Below, one piece after another: positions 21,111 to 33,260 of a stretch of 64,000 bases of DNA. Numbering within the stretch: the first letter of the stretch is position 1; every line of letters begins with the position of its first letter. The notes below the pieces were generated by a model that was given only the letters and a program-made list of their open reading frames with translations, searched no databases and had not been told where the DNA came from. A program made the translations under genes and the position numbers. This DNA is from Dryococelus australis (Eukaryota; Arthropoda; Insecta; Phasmatodea; Phasmatidae): positions 229,367,265-229,431,264 of the forward strand of contig CM056993.1 of NCBI GenBank assembly GCA_029891345.1. The letters run 5' to 3'.

Positions 21111-22979
21111 TAATGCTGAAAGTAGAAAGGTTATATATGGGTGACTCGGTTCCTTTATGTGAAAAACAATAGCTACTGCAGATTGGTGATTGTGAGAAGA
21201 GTGTACCTAGGTGTTCAGAACTAAAGACATAGATAACAAATGTAGTACAGGAAGGGCGATTTCCAACAAGGGAGGGGTGGGGGTGTGAAACATGGTTGTA
21301 ATAAATTAAATGTAAGATTAGGAACAGCTGTTATTATACACCAGTCAGGGTTTATTGAGAGAACAGTGCAAGTAGTACAAGATTATTGTGAAAATGAAGA
21401 TGGTGAACGGGAGGGGGGGGGGGGGTGGTTACTCTAGAACTCTAGAGTGAAACGCTGTAATGTATAGGTAAGAAAAATTTTGTAAGGCGAAAGAAAAGAC
21501 TGAAACACAAGGTTAGAAAAGTAGTGAGGAAAAAAAAAAGTAAAAGGGGGGGTAAATTTAATAGAGTAAGGAAAAGGAAAAAAAGTAAAGTACAGTATGA
21601 GGAAGGTCGTAAGAAAGACGGGAAGGAGAAGGATATAAAAAGGGAGAAGGTCAAAGTGAAATAAACGAAAGAAAAAAAATAAAGGCAGACAGACTCCAAT
21701 TTAGGTTATTAAAAAGATATTTGAATTTTTAACATTTTCTCGTATAGTTTTTAAATATTTTTCTTATACAATAATAATGTAAAAAAGATAAGTTAATGTA
21801 TTTATTTTGAGTAATAATTCTTTTGTTAAAATAATTATATGGAATGGAGGAGAAAGTATTGTTATGACGTGTACAAGATAAATTGAGTAAATGATCATAT
21901 TTCCAATCTTAAGCCTAGGGATTAGCAACAGTGAATAAAGTATTGGATTATTAGAGTTAGTGAAATGTATCAGACTTGCTGGCCAGTAAAGGGTAATTTT
22001 ATAAAAAATTATTATTGTGAAACAATGTTTATATTTATGTGTTTTGAACAGAAAAATATAACAAATTGTCAGTGTATTAATGGTTAATATTAGTGGTTAA
22101 GATAGCAGTCATGCCAGGAACGAATAGGTGATGGGGTAGTGTGTTTATATATGAATCAATATTGAATATTAAGCACAGAATTGTTCATGATCATGTGAGG
22201 TTGTTTGAGTAGTGAGAAGTGGAGTAAGTGTAGTAGTACAGTGTAAGGAAAGTTTTAAGGAGAGATAAAAGTTAGTAACAGTATTGAAGAATTAAGAAAA
22301 AACATAGGTATAAATTTTAATTTTAGTAAGGTGGTGTTGTCAAGAACACTTAAGGTAACAATTGCAAGTTATGTATGTTTATTTGTGCTTATACTTATGC
22401 AGTGCTGAAGAGATTGCAATTTGTAAAATTATTTTTTTTTTGCAAACCTATAATGTGATACAAAAGTGATGATGCATTACTCTTTCTCAATTTTTAAAGT
22501 ATAATAAGACGATCATAAAAAATAAGGTTGTTTTTGTGAAAAATAATATATACAAAATCGCACTGTAGAATTGTAAATGATGATAAATATCAATGGAAGA
22601 ATTTACTGAGAGTAAACAGTTATGTTGAAGAAATAAGCTATGAAAAGAAGAATTGATTTATGTAATATGTAATGTTTTGTATTTTATTGTTTTATAACTA
22701 TTAATATTTAGTACTTGTACTTAGAGCAGAGTACCGAACATGAACAGCTATACAGGAGCATTGCATATTAAAACGCATGTTTTTGTTTCAGAGTTTTGTG
22801 TAAAGTGGAAATAGGTAATATTGGGTATTTTTTTCTTGTAATGTTGTAAGTTAAAGATGTTTAATATTGTGTATTTTTGTGTGGGTTACAAGCTGAAGCT
22901 TCTATGTAGTATGCGATAGGAAAAATAATTTGGCCAAGGACTGTTTTTAAAAGAAATCTTTACTTACCGTTGCCCAGGA
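21111..22979. other. AT-rich gap within the gypsy relic, G tract
   Basis: About 1.9 kb between gag start and zinc knuckle with no capsid similarity. G13 run at 21413-21425, A/G-rich sequence at 21470-21690, then AT-rich DNA. Either gag decayed beyond recognition or another insertion replaced it. Confidence 0.45.
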
Positions 22980-23690
22980 GAAACAAAAGCGCACACTGGG
23001 AAAAATGGAAGGGCTACTGTTACACAGATGGAAGAAACTAGTATAAAGTCAAGTGTTTCACTTAATGTTACGAGTGATATATTTAAAGACATACAGTGTT
23101 ACTGTTGTAAACAAAAGGGGCATACTAGAGTGAAATGTCCCTAACAGGAGAAAGTGATGGGTACTAACAGTATAGTCTTTCTTTTGAGTGCATAAGCATA
23201 GGTCGTTGTATGTACCAGTGATTATAGCTCATAAAGTTAACGTACCTGCCTCTTTAGATTCAGGGGCTACTTGCTCATTGATAAATTGGGATTTTTGTAA
23301 TAATTTATTATATAAATTACATAAAGGGTTAATTCATGTTTTTAAGCGTGAACAAGTTGGGTTTTCGCTAGCAAATGGGGGAGTTACTAACTCACAATGT
23401 GCAACCAGTTTTAAAATCAAAATAGACCGGTTTTTATTGAAGATTGATTTCTGAATATTGCGTGGAATTAGTCATGAATTACTACTGGATGTAGATTTCT
23501 TAGGTAAAACTAGGGCATATTTGAATACAAATAAGAATAAACTAGTGTTTGCTTTATGTAAGCAGTATCCAGTGGGGATTACCTTACAGCGTTTTCACTT
23601 TCAGGGTATTACGACTACAGTAACTACAGACAATCAGGAGAGTAAGTTAGATAATTTACTAAATTAATTTGAAGATGTTATTTCTGCAAT
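22980..23690 (+). pseudogene. Ty3/gypsy relic: zinc knuckle and aspartic protease
   Basis: At 23099-23143 the plus frame gives CYCCKQKGHTRVKCP, a CCHC zinc knuckle (C-x2-C-x4-H-x4-C) that binds genomic RNA in gag nucleocapsids. Protease follows at 23188-23667: VNVPASLDSGATCSLI holds the D-S-G-A catalytic motif, and ELLLDVDFLGKTRAYLN matches the conserved 'LG.DFL' block near the protease C-terminus. One stop (23452-23454) splits the protease. The order CCHC then protease is typical gag-pol architecture. Confidence 0.85.
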
Positions 23691-23759
23691 GTATGTTAGG
23701 TCATTATGTTACACAGACAGTAGTATTAAAATTAAAGGATAGTGAGCCGGTATCTTCAG

Positions 23760-24970
23760 TACAGTACTGAATAGCACCACCTAAGTTGAAGGCATTTAAG
23801 ACCTTGGTTTCTGAATTACAAACCCAAGACATCGTTGAGCCGCCTGTTAGCTTGTACTCCAGCCCTGCATTTTTATTGCCAAAAAACAACAGGACCGTAT
23901 ATAATTATTTGTGATTATCGTACAGTTAATAAGATCTACGATACTCTTACCCCCTGCCCACCATACAATTTGTCATTCAACATGCTGGTCAAGCCAAATA
24001 CTCTTTTCACTTTTTGATTTAAATTCAGCATTTCTCCAGTGTGATTTGCATTCTGATTCAAGGGACATTCTGGAATTTGTGACTCCCTGAGGTCAGTTAC
24101 AATGGAAGTGCTTGCCTATTAGGGTAAATTGTGGGCCGCGAGCCAAGTCAGGAGTTTTGTTCCAGATTTTAGGTAAATATCCATATGAATTTTTATATAC
24201 ATAAATTGATGATGTGAGTGTACATAGTAATACCTTGGAGGAGCACTTAAACCCATCTCAGACTCTCTTTAACTGCCCTGCGAGAGGCCAGATTGAGGTG
24301 AACCCTGAAAAGGTTACATGGGTCAAGATATATGTCGAATATTTGGGGTTTGTAATTAGTGAGGGACAGCGACTAATGGACCCAGAGGAAATACACCCAA
24401 TAATTGATTTTCCAGCACCAAAAAACCTTAGAGGAGTTTGCAGGTTTTTAGGGATGGAAAGGGTTTTATTCTAAATTTATAACTAAGATTGCAAAGATTA
24501 CTGAACTGTTAAACATTAAAGCGCAAATATGTAGAGTTTACTTGGGGCGTTGAGAAGCAGAACATAGTTAGTCAGCTGAAGGAAAAGCTAGCTACCCCAC
24601 CACTGTTACAATTTCCTTGGTTTGATAAGTAATTTACCTTGCAAGTTGACCCCAGTTCAAAAGCTCTAGGTGCCGTACTTTGCCAATTTGAGAATGAGAA
24701 CTTAGTTCCTGTAGCAGAAGCCAGCATATTATTGACCCCTACTGAGCAGAAATTTTCTTCATATGAGAAAGAGGTGTTTGCTGCTATCTTCGGGATGGAG
24801 AAATTGTCCGATAATTTAGAGTCAGGTGAGTTTGAATTACATTCGGGTAAAACAGCCCTCAGTTGTTTCTTTATCAACAAAAAAGCCTGCTGGTTGATTA
24901 GCAACATGGTTAATGTGTCTAACAAAGTTCAAGTTTTCGGTGAAACATATTAAAGGAGTGGAAAACCGTA
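23760..24970 (+). pseudogene. Ty3/gypsy relic: reverse transcriptase and RNase H
   Basis: RT blocks appear in several frames: PAFLLPKNN (23865-23891) in the substrate-binding strand region, IDDVSVHSNTLEEHL near 24203 with the catalytic Asp pair, then VEYLGFVISEGQ and IDFPAPKNLRGVCRFLG, the connection to the thumb. RNase H follows at 24639-24953 with LQVDPSSKALGAVLCQ, LTPTEQKFSSYEKEVFA and a tether-like C-terminal stretch. Multiple stops interrupt RT, so it is inactive. RNase H is the best preserved part. Confidence 0.88.
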
Positions 24971-26360
24971 TAGCAAATTGTCTTTTACACATGTTCAACG
25001 AAGGCGAGTATCGCGAAAGTCATCATCTGTTCCGCCAGTTGTATGGTAATCCAAGGGGTTGAATCCCCACCCTCGGTAAAAGTAAATGAAGGAATACCCA
25101 AAGAACCTACTGACAGAAAGGAACAGGTTGAAGTCTTGCAAGAGTTCCCACAAGCATATTTTACCTTGCAACAACACCAGGGAACTGATCCTGAATGCCT
25201 TGCTATTAAAACCAATGCTAGTGCAGGAAAGGCTGGCCAATATGACATCAGAAAAGAGCTGTTAGGATACATCAATTCCAAGATGTGCTGCTTTAATTTT
25301 TATTTTACTAAAGCTTTAAGGGGACCTATTTTCCATTATTATCACAACACCTTTTTCGGAGGCCATTTGGGGCAGGATAAGACTATTTTGTGCATGTAAA
25401 AGATGTTTTATTGGCCCAGGTTGGCCAAAGAGGTAGAAGATCTTGTTCAACAGTGTGAGTCCTGCAAAAGGTCTAAACCCCACAATGTGAAAATAGTGAG
25501 CTCCTATAGTGCTACTGTGGCAAATTTTCCTTGGGAGTGAGTTTATCTTAATGTATTTGGACCTTTACCTAGGGCAACTGCAGGATTTACTTCTATTTGG
25601 GTAACAGTACATAGCTTTAGTAAGATTGTGTTTTTTTTCCCTTAAGGTCAATGAAATCATCGGAGATTTGCAAGGTGTTGAGCCAGCACATTTTCCCTGT
25701 GTTTGGGTCACCCATGCATCGAGTTACTGGTAATGCTACTTATTTTGTTTCTACTGAAATAAAGAACTTGGCATTTGCTTGGAGCAATAAAATGGTACAA
25801 ACTACCCCTTATTACGCTAAGGCAAATTTGGCAGAGCGTTATAATAGGAACTTGAAGATCACCTTAAAGGCATTCCAAATGGGGACCCATAAATAACAGC
25901 ATAAGGTTTTATATCAGCTTAGCTTAGCCTTTAATAATGTTGTTAGTGATGCAACAAAGAAGGTTCCTGCCAAGATTTTCTTTGGTAGTAGTTTATTTCA
26001 TCATTATTAATGCTTGGGGATTGCACAAAATTTTCTGGGATGCTGTAAATCAGAAGCAAGATTTGGAAGTAATGTGGGTAGATGTCACTATTATTCTTAG
26101 AAAGTATGCGAAGTTCGCCTCTCGTTATGATACGAATAAAGGTACAATGTCCTTCAAGGTAGGAGATAAGGTGTTTTTAGAAACACATTTTCTTAGTAAT
26201 AAACCTGCGCAGTTTAGTGTGAAACTAGCATGCAAATATGTCGGACCCTTTTTAATAAAAGAGATTTTTGACACCTGTTACCGTTTTGTTGGAGGATTGT
26301 AAGAAACCCCGGGATTGTAAATAAGGCACATTTATCACAGTTTAAATTAAGTTAGGTGGG
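24971..26360 (+). pseudogene. Ty3/gypsy relic: integrase
   Basis: HYYHNTFFGGHLGQDKT (about 25335-25385) followed by CESCKRSKPHN (about 25455-25487) is the H-H-C-C zinc-binding domain of retroelement integrases. The catalytic core at 25651-25896 retains TTPYYAKANLAERYNRNLK, equivalent to the third-catalytic-residue helix region, but the preceding D-x-G-x-x-F block reads VTGNATYFVS, so the central Asp is lost. 26110-26300 gives the C-terminal VGDKVFLETHFLS and VGPFLIKEIFD, as in gypsy integrases. Stops and frameshifts throughout. No env frame follows. Confidence 0.87.
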
Positions 26361-29229
26361 TTAACTTTTTTGTAAGTGGAGTATTAGGAGAGGGATTTCC
26401 TGGTGGTTTAAGGATTTTTGTGATATTGTTAGTGATTATTTGTTAGTATGTAACTACATCATCATGTTACTATTAAGTGTTTGTTTTTTTTGGTGATGTT
26501 TTTACTTCTTGAACTGGACCACAGGAACCATCCCTCTACTCATACTCATTATTCCTCAAGGGTTTTCATCTTCATTTAGTTATAAGATGTTATGTCCTGT
26601 GTTTGTAATGGATGTCCATTTCTTCAAATAGGGTGAAGATAGATAAGCATAGGGACTTTAGGATAGGGTGTCCTTAGCAGTATGGTCTCATGTGTTTTTT
26701 GATCTCTTATGGGAAGGTTAAAGTATTGGAATCTGCATTGGTTTGCTGAGAGAAGATGCAAGATACTGCAACATGTGTTTTTTGGGTTTTTTTTCTGAGC
26801 TATGTAGATTGGAGCTCAGAGAAAATTGTCTCGCCTGGTGGTATTCCTGAGAAAGGAGATGGTCGGGGGTCCAGCCGAGACTGGCCATCTTGACTTGATT
26901 CCCAGCTGTTGCTGCTTCTGGAACTTCTTCACCGGAAGTGCTCCTTCGAGGCTGGAGGATGAGATGGAGGCGTCTCATTCTGCAAAATTTTCCACCTTGC
27001 CCCAGCTAACGCAATGAAACGACATTGTTCCTGTCTGCACCAAAGGAACTGCACAGTTATTGACCAGCAATATTTTCAAAACCTATTTCTTGCAAAAAAA
27101 ATTCCATAAAACTTTGCTGAAGATTAGTGTCTTACCTTGAAAACTGCAACTGGTGCGTGTTCTGCGCCAATCGATACGTGACCTCAGAAAATAAAATATG
27201 TCTTGAGGGAGGCCATAGAAGCCCAGCATACATGGCCGCTCGAGCAGCAGTTCTCGGCAAACTAACCAGCACTCACCTGTTTCCTTTGAGACCCCACTGT
27301 GAGTGCCAGATGTATCGTTCAAGAATAGACTGCGCCCATTATGCATAATTTCCAAGAAAAGAAATGTGTTCTAGAAGCACCTATGATTATTATTGGTTAA
27401 ACCAAAAATCCTGTCATTTATACCCCTCATCATGTGGAGAGGACGAGTCCCAAAATGTTGTGTATTTAAGTCCCAGAGGACAAGTGCTTTACGAGAGACG
27501 GCCACTGGGGACCAACCAAGTGAAGTAGTACAACTTCATGTTACTAGAGCCCTTCGGACCGAAAATAGTAGAATGGAGACATTGCCGTCCATATTGGTAG
27601 CCAGCAAATTTCGTAGAAATAAATGCCACAATATTTGAAGCAATAGGCATTTATTTTTAAAGTCAGTTTCAAAACCTGTTTGAAATTAATTCTAAAGTAC
27701 ATAATATTATCCTTAGTAAGCCCAAAAAAATTGTAAAGTTATGTAAAATAATAAAGAAAAATTCTTAATGTTAAACCTCCTGGTAAAGTGTTACAGACAG
27801 AGTTACGTAAGGTTTTCAAAGTTATAATGTTACCTGGAAAGATGTTTTTAAGAAGGCTTTTTTAATGGTAATGTGTTGACCAGTCTTAGAAAAAATACAT
27901 ATAAAAGATCAGTATCAAGATGTTTTATGTAGACATTTTAGAGTTGTTCCCGGTCTATAACATGAGAGAGGTATGTTAATATAAAGGTTAAGTGGGGTTA
28001 TGTATCAAGTTAAAAGTTATGTAAACTTTCAAGGAAAGATATTTTACAAAAGGCTGTTGCTAATGTGTAAATGTTTGCCAGCTTTTACAAAGTAAAAATA
28101 AAGAGTGTAATTAAATTTGGTGTATTTTACTATTTGCAAAAGCCCAATATTTATGAGAATTCAATGTCTATATGCTACCAATTAAAAGAAACATTTTAGA
28201 CTGATTTTTACTAGTTATGACATGAGAAAGAAAGAATGTTTCTAGCAAAGTCTTCAGTATTTTATAAAAAGAATTTTAGAGGACTGGTATAATGGTATTT
28301 TTCATACAGCATTATTGTATAAAAGTTTCACATCAGTATTTTCAATCCTTTCAGGGTTTCTGTTGCTTAAAGAAATGCTTAAAGAAAATTGGCCATATAA
28401 CAAGGAGCTGGATGTTTATAGAATTTTCCCATGGTGTGTATTGTAATTGAATGGGTTTCATATATACAGAGTTTCCACACGACTCATATTTTGTCTGTTG
28501 TAGTAATTGTACAACCTGCATTCAAAATTAAGCTAGTTGCTGGAACTTTTGGCCTTGTGTTTTTTTTTGTCAAACGGTATACCTTGTGTCGCCCTGCAGC
28601 ATCAGGATGTAGCAAGGTCTTCAAATTTATGAAAAGGTAATTTAAAACACAGATGAAACTCAAATGTTTAAACAAATAAACACCAAACAAAAATACACAT
28701 GCTCAAAGTTACGCATTTATAAAAATGTAAACTTCATATACATAATGTTTTTAGAAACACTAGTGGCCACATTGTGTTTGCAATGTGAGGTTAAAACAGC
28801 CACATAAATTCCAAATCCTATCAAGTGAGAGGTTTACCGCTTTGGTATATTTCCACAAGCGAAAAGAGAAAATTATGTTGAAATTCACTACCAACTCATT
28901 TTTGTTTACAACAGAGATGTTATGAACAAACAAATTGTGGCATAATAATGTGTGAATTTTAAGCTGGAATGTATAATGACCATTTTGAAAGGAATGGAAT
29001 GCTATCTACTCTCATGCTGACAGAGGTTCATATAACCATCGATTGATTTCATGAATAATATCCAAAATTGTTGAGAACTATGTTCATGAAATGGCTACAC
29101 CATATCTTCTATACTGAATTTTCGGCACCATGCATGTTTTCAATGCCAAAAATTCTAACTGGTGGTCATGTGTGGAAACTTGGGTATCACACCATACACC
29201 TGAGAATAAGCAACGATCACTGTAATTAT
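26361..29229. other. Intron segment, unassigned
   Basis: 26.75-27.65 kb is GC-moderate and could include the missing 3' LTR of the gypsy relic; there is a TATTTAAG at 27463 and AATAAA at 27619. It has no clear similarity to 19.75-20.33 kb. 27.7-29.2 kb is AT-rich without features. Confidence 0.4.
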
Positions 29230-29990
29230 TATAAATTAAAGAAACCATCAAATAGAATTTATGGTTTTATAACTCCATTAAGAAAATATAGGTTTTGTAT
29301 AGTTGTCAAATTGTGTCTCAATTGCACAAGAGGTTTTTCAGACATGCAATACTATAACATTTAGATATATTGAAGGAATTAGCATTTATTTTTATGGTCT
29401 CTTAATAGCTGCATTTTGTGAGGAAGAACACGACAGGATCTTAAATTTAGTGTTAGAGAGAGCTAAACAGTATAGTGTCAAATTCAACCCTTAATTATCT
29501 ACTATATAAAATACTAACTGAAATCTAGTACCTTAGGAGAAATGTTTGATGTGAATGAGGTTATGCCAGATTCTGCACAAGTGAAATGCCTAAATCTACA
29601 CAGGGTTACAATATACCATTTGTGGGAAGAGTTTAAGTATTCACCGAGACTTGTAATTTTAATTTTAAATTTATTAACATCAACCCCTAGATATCCTCTA
29701 CCCATTAGTAAGACACAGAAGGCAGATGACATGGCAAAATCAATATTGATAGACACTACACAACATAGTGTCAATGATTTAGCTTTAGCATTACTTTAAT
29801 TTCTTCATCTTCCAACATCAGGTCAAGAGGCGTCTCCAGCCCAATTGTTAATAACCAGAAAGTTCAGGACTAAATTTTTAATTGTAACATCTCAGTCACA
29901 GTCCCGGGTGTATGAGGGTAGGGAACAATTTAAAGGTTGACAGTGGAAAATTAGAAACCATTATGATTAGTCAGCAATAAAAGATATGAG
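29230..29990 (+). pseudogene. Second Ty3/gypsy relic: RT fragment joined to integrase fragment
   Basis: 29303-29494 reads AQEVFQTCNTITFRYIEGIS and EEEHDRILNLVLERAKQYSVKFNP, an RT palm-to-thumb segment; the catalytic Y-x-D-D is replaced (IYFYGLLI). 29542-29799 begins LGEMFDVNEVMPDSAQVK, the next RT block, then jumps to STPRYPLPISKTQKADDMAK, which is integrase core. After a stop, SGQEASPAQLLITRKFRTKF (to about 29870) is the conserved integrase 'SPAQLL..R' block. RNase H and the first half of integrase are deleted. It differs from the 20.8-26.4 kb element and represents another family, closer to the retroelements whose integrase carries SPAQLL. Confidence 0.82.
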
Positions 29991-32183
29991 TGTTTCAACC
30001 AAATGATAATACCCTTATTAGGACACATAAAACACAGGAAAGTAGGAAAGTGGTTACAATGCACACTAAGCCAAGGTCTTATCATGTAACAAACATTATG
30101 TAATTAAATTAATTTAAGAAAGTCAATGAATAAATCTGCGATATGGTCAGATTAAGATTATGGAACTAGTAGCAGCAGCTACATAATAATTTTGAAAATT
30201 AATTACTACGTCAGTCACTGGGATACAGGTAGAATACCACGGGCAAGCGTGCTGGGCATCATAATTAGCAATCAGGTATTGAGGTATTATATTAAATATT
30301 GGTGATAAAAGCTGGCCCCCACAGGGGTATAAGTAGGACACAGAAAGTAGGTGCACTTGGCCTTTGGGACTTATTGCAAAGAGCAGTACTTCAGTGAATC
30401 ACAATGGAATAAGGTGTGGTTTGGAGGCAGTGACCCGAAAGGACACTAACTGTATAATTAATCAATATTCCCCTCAATTAAATGAAATACCTAGGCTAAA
30501 TGGAGCACAATCTCAAAGAAGAGACATTAAATTCATTGCCCATCTCTTTATGAATACTGGAAACAGAGTCAAATTAACCAACTAATAATAATTATAAACA
30601 TTGCGAGAGGTATTACAATGTCTGTGGGTATTTGGATGGCATATTTCAGATTTGCTACATTCAATCAAACCTGTGCCATTATTCTAAGAGTCAAAAACAT
30701 TTGTTAAGTTTGTGTCAGTTTGCACTTTGACGCGTGATGGCTGGACGCAAAACATTATATTCTGCTGGCTGGAATATCTTTTGGGTCCTCTTCCTTTGGC
30801 TGTATTCCTTGGTTCAGGTCATGTAGCAACCGTGCTGCCATCCATGGGGATGTCTGGCGGCAGGGAAGCTTTGCTGGCGTGTGGCCAGAATCTGCCGCTC
30901 GCTTTGGGGCAGGCTTCACACTGCTTTTCACGTCTTTGGTAGGCACTGGTGACAATGTGACTATCTTTAATACTGCAGAACAACACTCTAGGTTTCTTAT
31001 GTTTCCAAACAAGGAGGGTTGTTACCGACCTTGGAGACAGCTGGTCAGGGTTCATATTTTCATTGAGTCATGTGGTGTGCACTTGATTATTAGAAGTCAA
31101 CACAAAAAAATATTGTCAGAACTAGCGTCACACGTCAACTTTTCTGAGTCCGTAGTTGGAAAGAATAATAAAAAGTAAAGGTTAGCCACTTTACATTCTT
31201 AAGGCTCAAGGTCTAAGAAAATCTGGAGTGACACAATACACTGATTTTTCCCATGAGGATTGATAAAGTTTGAACAAAACATGTACAAAATGTGAGTTTA
31301 AGTTGATTCAATTACAACACAGATGTAGTGTGTGGGGTGTATTGGTAAAGCAAAAATGGGCAAATGTATGAAGAATTACATATAGGCTGTTCATGGTTAA
31401 CAAAGCATTTCTGAAACCAACCTTCAGAAAATGTTACTGGAAATTAGTAAAATATATACTTCAATAATACTTTCACAGTTTCACTTAACCAACACGTGTA
31501 TAAAGCAGGAGGAGATAGAGAAAGTGGGAAGGTAGTTGCAAAACAAGACTTATGGAGGAAAAAATTAGGAGTGAAGAGGATGCGCCATACAATAAATTTG
31601 TAGATACTGTTTTTGGACATCTCACACACAAAATAATTTACGGAAGAGGTGGGGAAATTAGGAGGTTGGGAAAATGGCACCTTATAAGTTTACCAAACAA
31701 GTTTTAAGTTGGGGAAGGTGCATTTCATAAATGGGATAGGAAATGGCAAGCAGTTTATGATAATTCTATTTTGATTGGGAAAAAAGGATGGAAAATATAA
31801 ATAATATACATTTGTAGTTTTATATGAAATTAAAAAGTATAGTCAAGGAGGCCTTAACAGTACAGAATTACAAGAAAAATGCCATAGATAAACCATTTGT
31901 AAGATAATGCCAAAAAAATTATGCCTGATTCATTCAAAGGAGTTCAACATTTTTACAAGAGGAGTTCCTGTACTGAATTTTAAATCTGTAGCTCAAGTAA
32001 CTCAGAAATGGAAAAAATCAGAGCTGCAAAAGTATGCTCCCAAAAATCTTCCAATCTTGCTTAACGAATTACAATTAAAACACAATAGCAAAACTATATA
32101 TCTGACACAGATGATTGCAAAAGCCTTGAGGGTTAAAAATAATAATTAAAATTCTACATTACCAATGCATACTTCATACTAAC
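29991..32183. other. ATR intron segment, unassigned
   Basis: 30.72-31.07 kb is GC-moderate on an AT-rich background with no recognised protein in either strand. An 80-codon plus frame starting with ATG at 31907 (basic, KKLCLIHSKEF start) lies just downstream, in the ATR sense, of exon c; unassigned and possibly chance. Confidence 0.4.
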
Positions 32184-32399
32184 CTTCCAGTAACAATATT
32201 CTCTTGGACAGTAGCATACACACCCTCGATAGCAGGATGGTTTGGAAGAAAATACAAATCTTTCAAGTAGGGTTTCAAACTTTGTTGCTGCACCAAAAAA
32301 TGGAAGATTGAGCTCACTTCAACTTGAAAATCATTTAGAAGTGGTAGAAGAGATGTAAAAATTGTACCCAGCAGAGGGCCAACAGTTGAGATGTCAATA
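32184..32399 (-). CDS. ATR: ATR kinase, internal exon c (UME region)
   Basis: Minus-strand exon of 216 nt: acceptor TTTTATTGCAG before 32399, donor GGAAG|GTTAGT after 32184. Its first base T completes AA from exon b to give Asn, and it leaves AG for exon d, so phases agree on both sides. It encodes IDISTVGPLLGTIFTSLLPL, FQVEVSSIFHFLV and KPYLKDLYFLPNHP. The 'LLPL', 'IFH[YF]L' and [IL]YFLP-x-HP motifs in this order are those of animal ATR C-terminal to the KLMGPKH block, in the UME/HEAT region that supports the kinase scaffold. The polypyrimidine block at 32795-33260 lies 400 bp upstream of its acceptor. No internal stops. Confidence 0.95.
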
Positions 32400-32794
32400 C
32401 TGCAATAAAAAATATAAGTATATAATTTATATTTACTGTGGGTGTACACAGAAACACAGACATGAAACCACAGAAACACAAACATGCAACCAGTGAGAAT
32501 GCTTCTTGTTATGGTTTATGAAATTCAGTTTAGTCCATTCACGGTTTCTTCAAATGTTTTGAAACAAACCTTGAAAAATCACCCTAGAAATAACATGTCA
32601 ACCTGTTTTTAAATAACTTTTATTCCACAAATATAGAACACTGTGATTAAAATTCAAGTATTATATTTTCAAATAAATGAAACTAACTTAGTATATTCTA
32701 TAACTTGTAATATTTATTTCATATTCAATACAAATTAAAACAGTGACAGAAGTTGTGTGTTAGCAAAAGCTAGCAAGAAATAGTTTATATTTTC
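32400..32794. other. Intron between exon c and the polypyrimidine block
   Basis: AT-rich, nothing recognised. Confidence 0.55.
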
Positions 32795-33260
32795 CCCTCC
32801 ACACCCATGCTCTCTTCCCCTCACTCTCACCAACCATCTAACCCCCTTCCCACTGTTCCCCACCCCTCTCACACTAATCACCCCCTTCCCCACCCTTCAT
32901 CAAAATTCCCTCAAACCCCCACCACCCCCTTCCCAGCCCTCTCCTCCCCCCTTCCATCACTCTTGCTTCCTCCTCCCCTATCACCCTCACCCTCATAACC
33001 ATTTTCACCATCCAGCCCCCAACCACATCTCTCCCCCTCACTTCCACCCCCTCTCCAACTCCTCCCCTCTCCAACACATACACACCCCTTCACCCTCCTT
33101 CTCTCTCCCACCCTCTCCCTCATTTTCCCCCTCCCCTCACTCTTCCATTCACTCCTTCATTCCCCCTTCCCTCTCATTCTCCTCCTCCCCCTCTTTCACC
33201 TCCTCCCTCCTCCACCTCTCCATCACCTTGACCCCCCTCTCCCACCATCCCTCCCCTATT
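32795..33260. repeat. Polypyrimidine (C/T-rich) block, about 460 bp
   Basis: The plus strand is almost wholly C and T with interspersed A, built from loosely repeated ccctcc/ccacccc/cactct words. The ATR transcript strand is therefore purine-rich (G/A). Open frames on both strands here are composition artefacts. Such asymmetric tracts can form triplex (H-DNA) or R-loop structures; on the transcript, GGG/GAGG words could also act as intronic splicing signals. Both are inferences. Confidence 0.85.

Noticed and set aside
21442-21699. Hydrophobic Phe/Leu/Ser-rich minus frame
   Set aside because: Comes from A/G-rich plus-strand DNA; composition artefact, no conserved motif.
27083-27355. Minus frame near 27.2 kb as an extra ATR exon
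   Set aside because: Exons c and d already join in phase, the sequence shows no ATR motif, and no matching splice sites were found.
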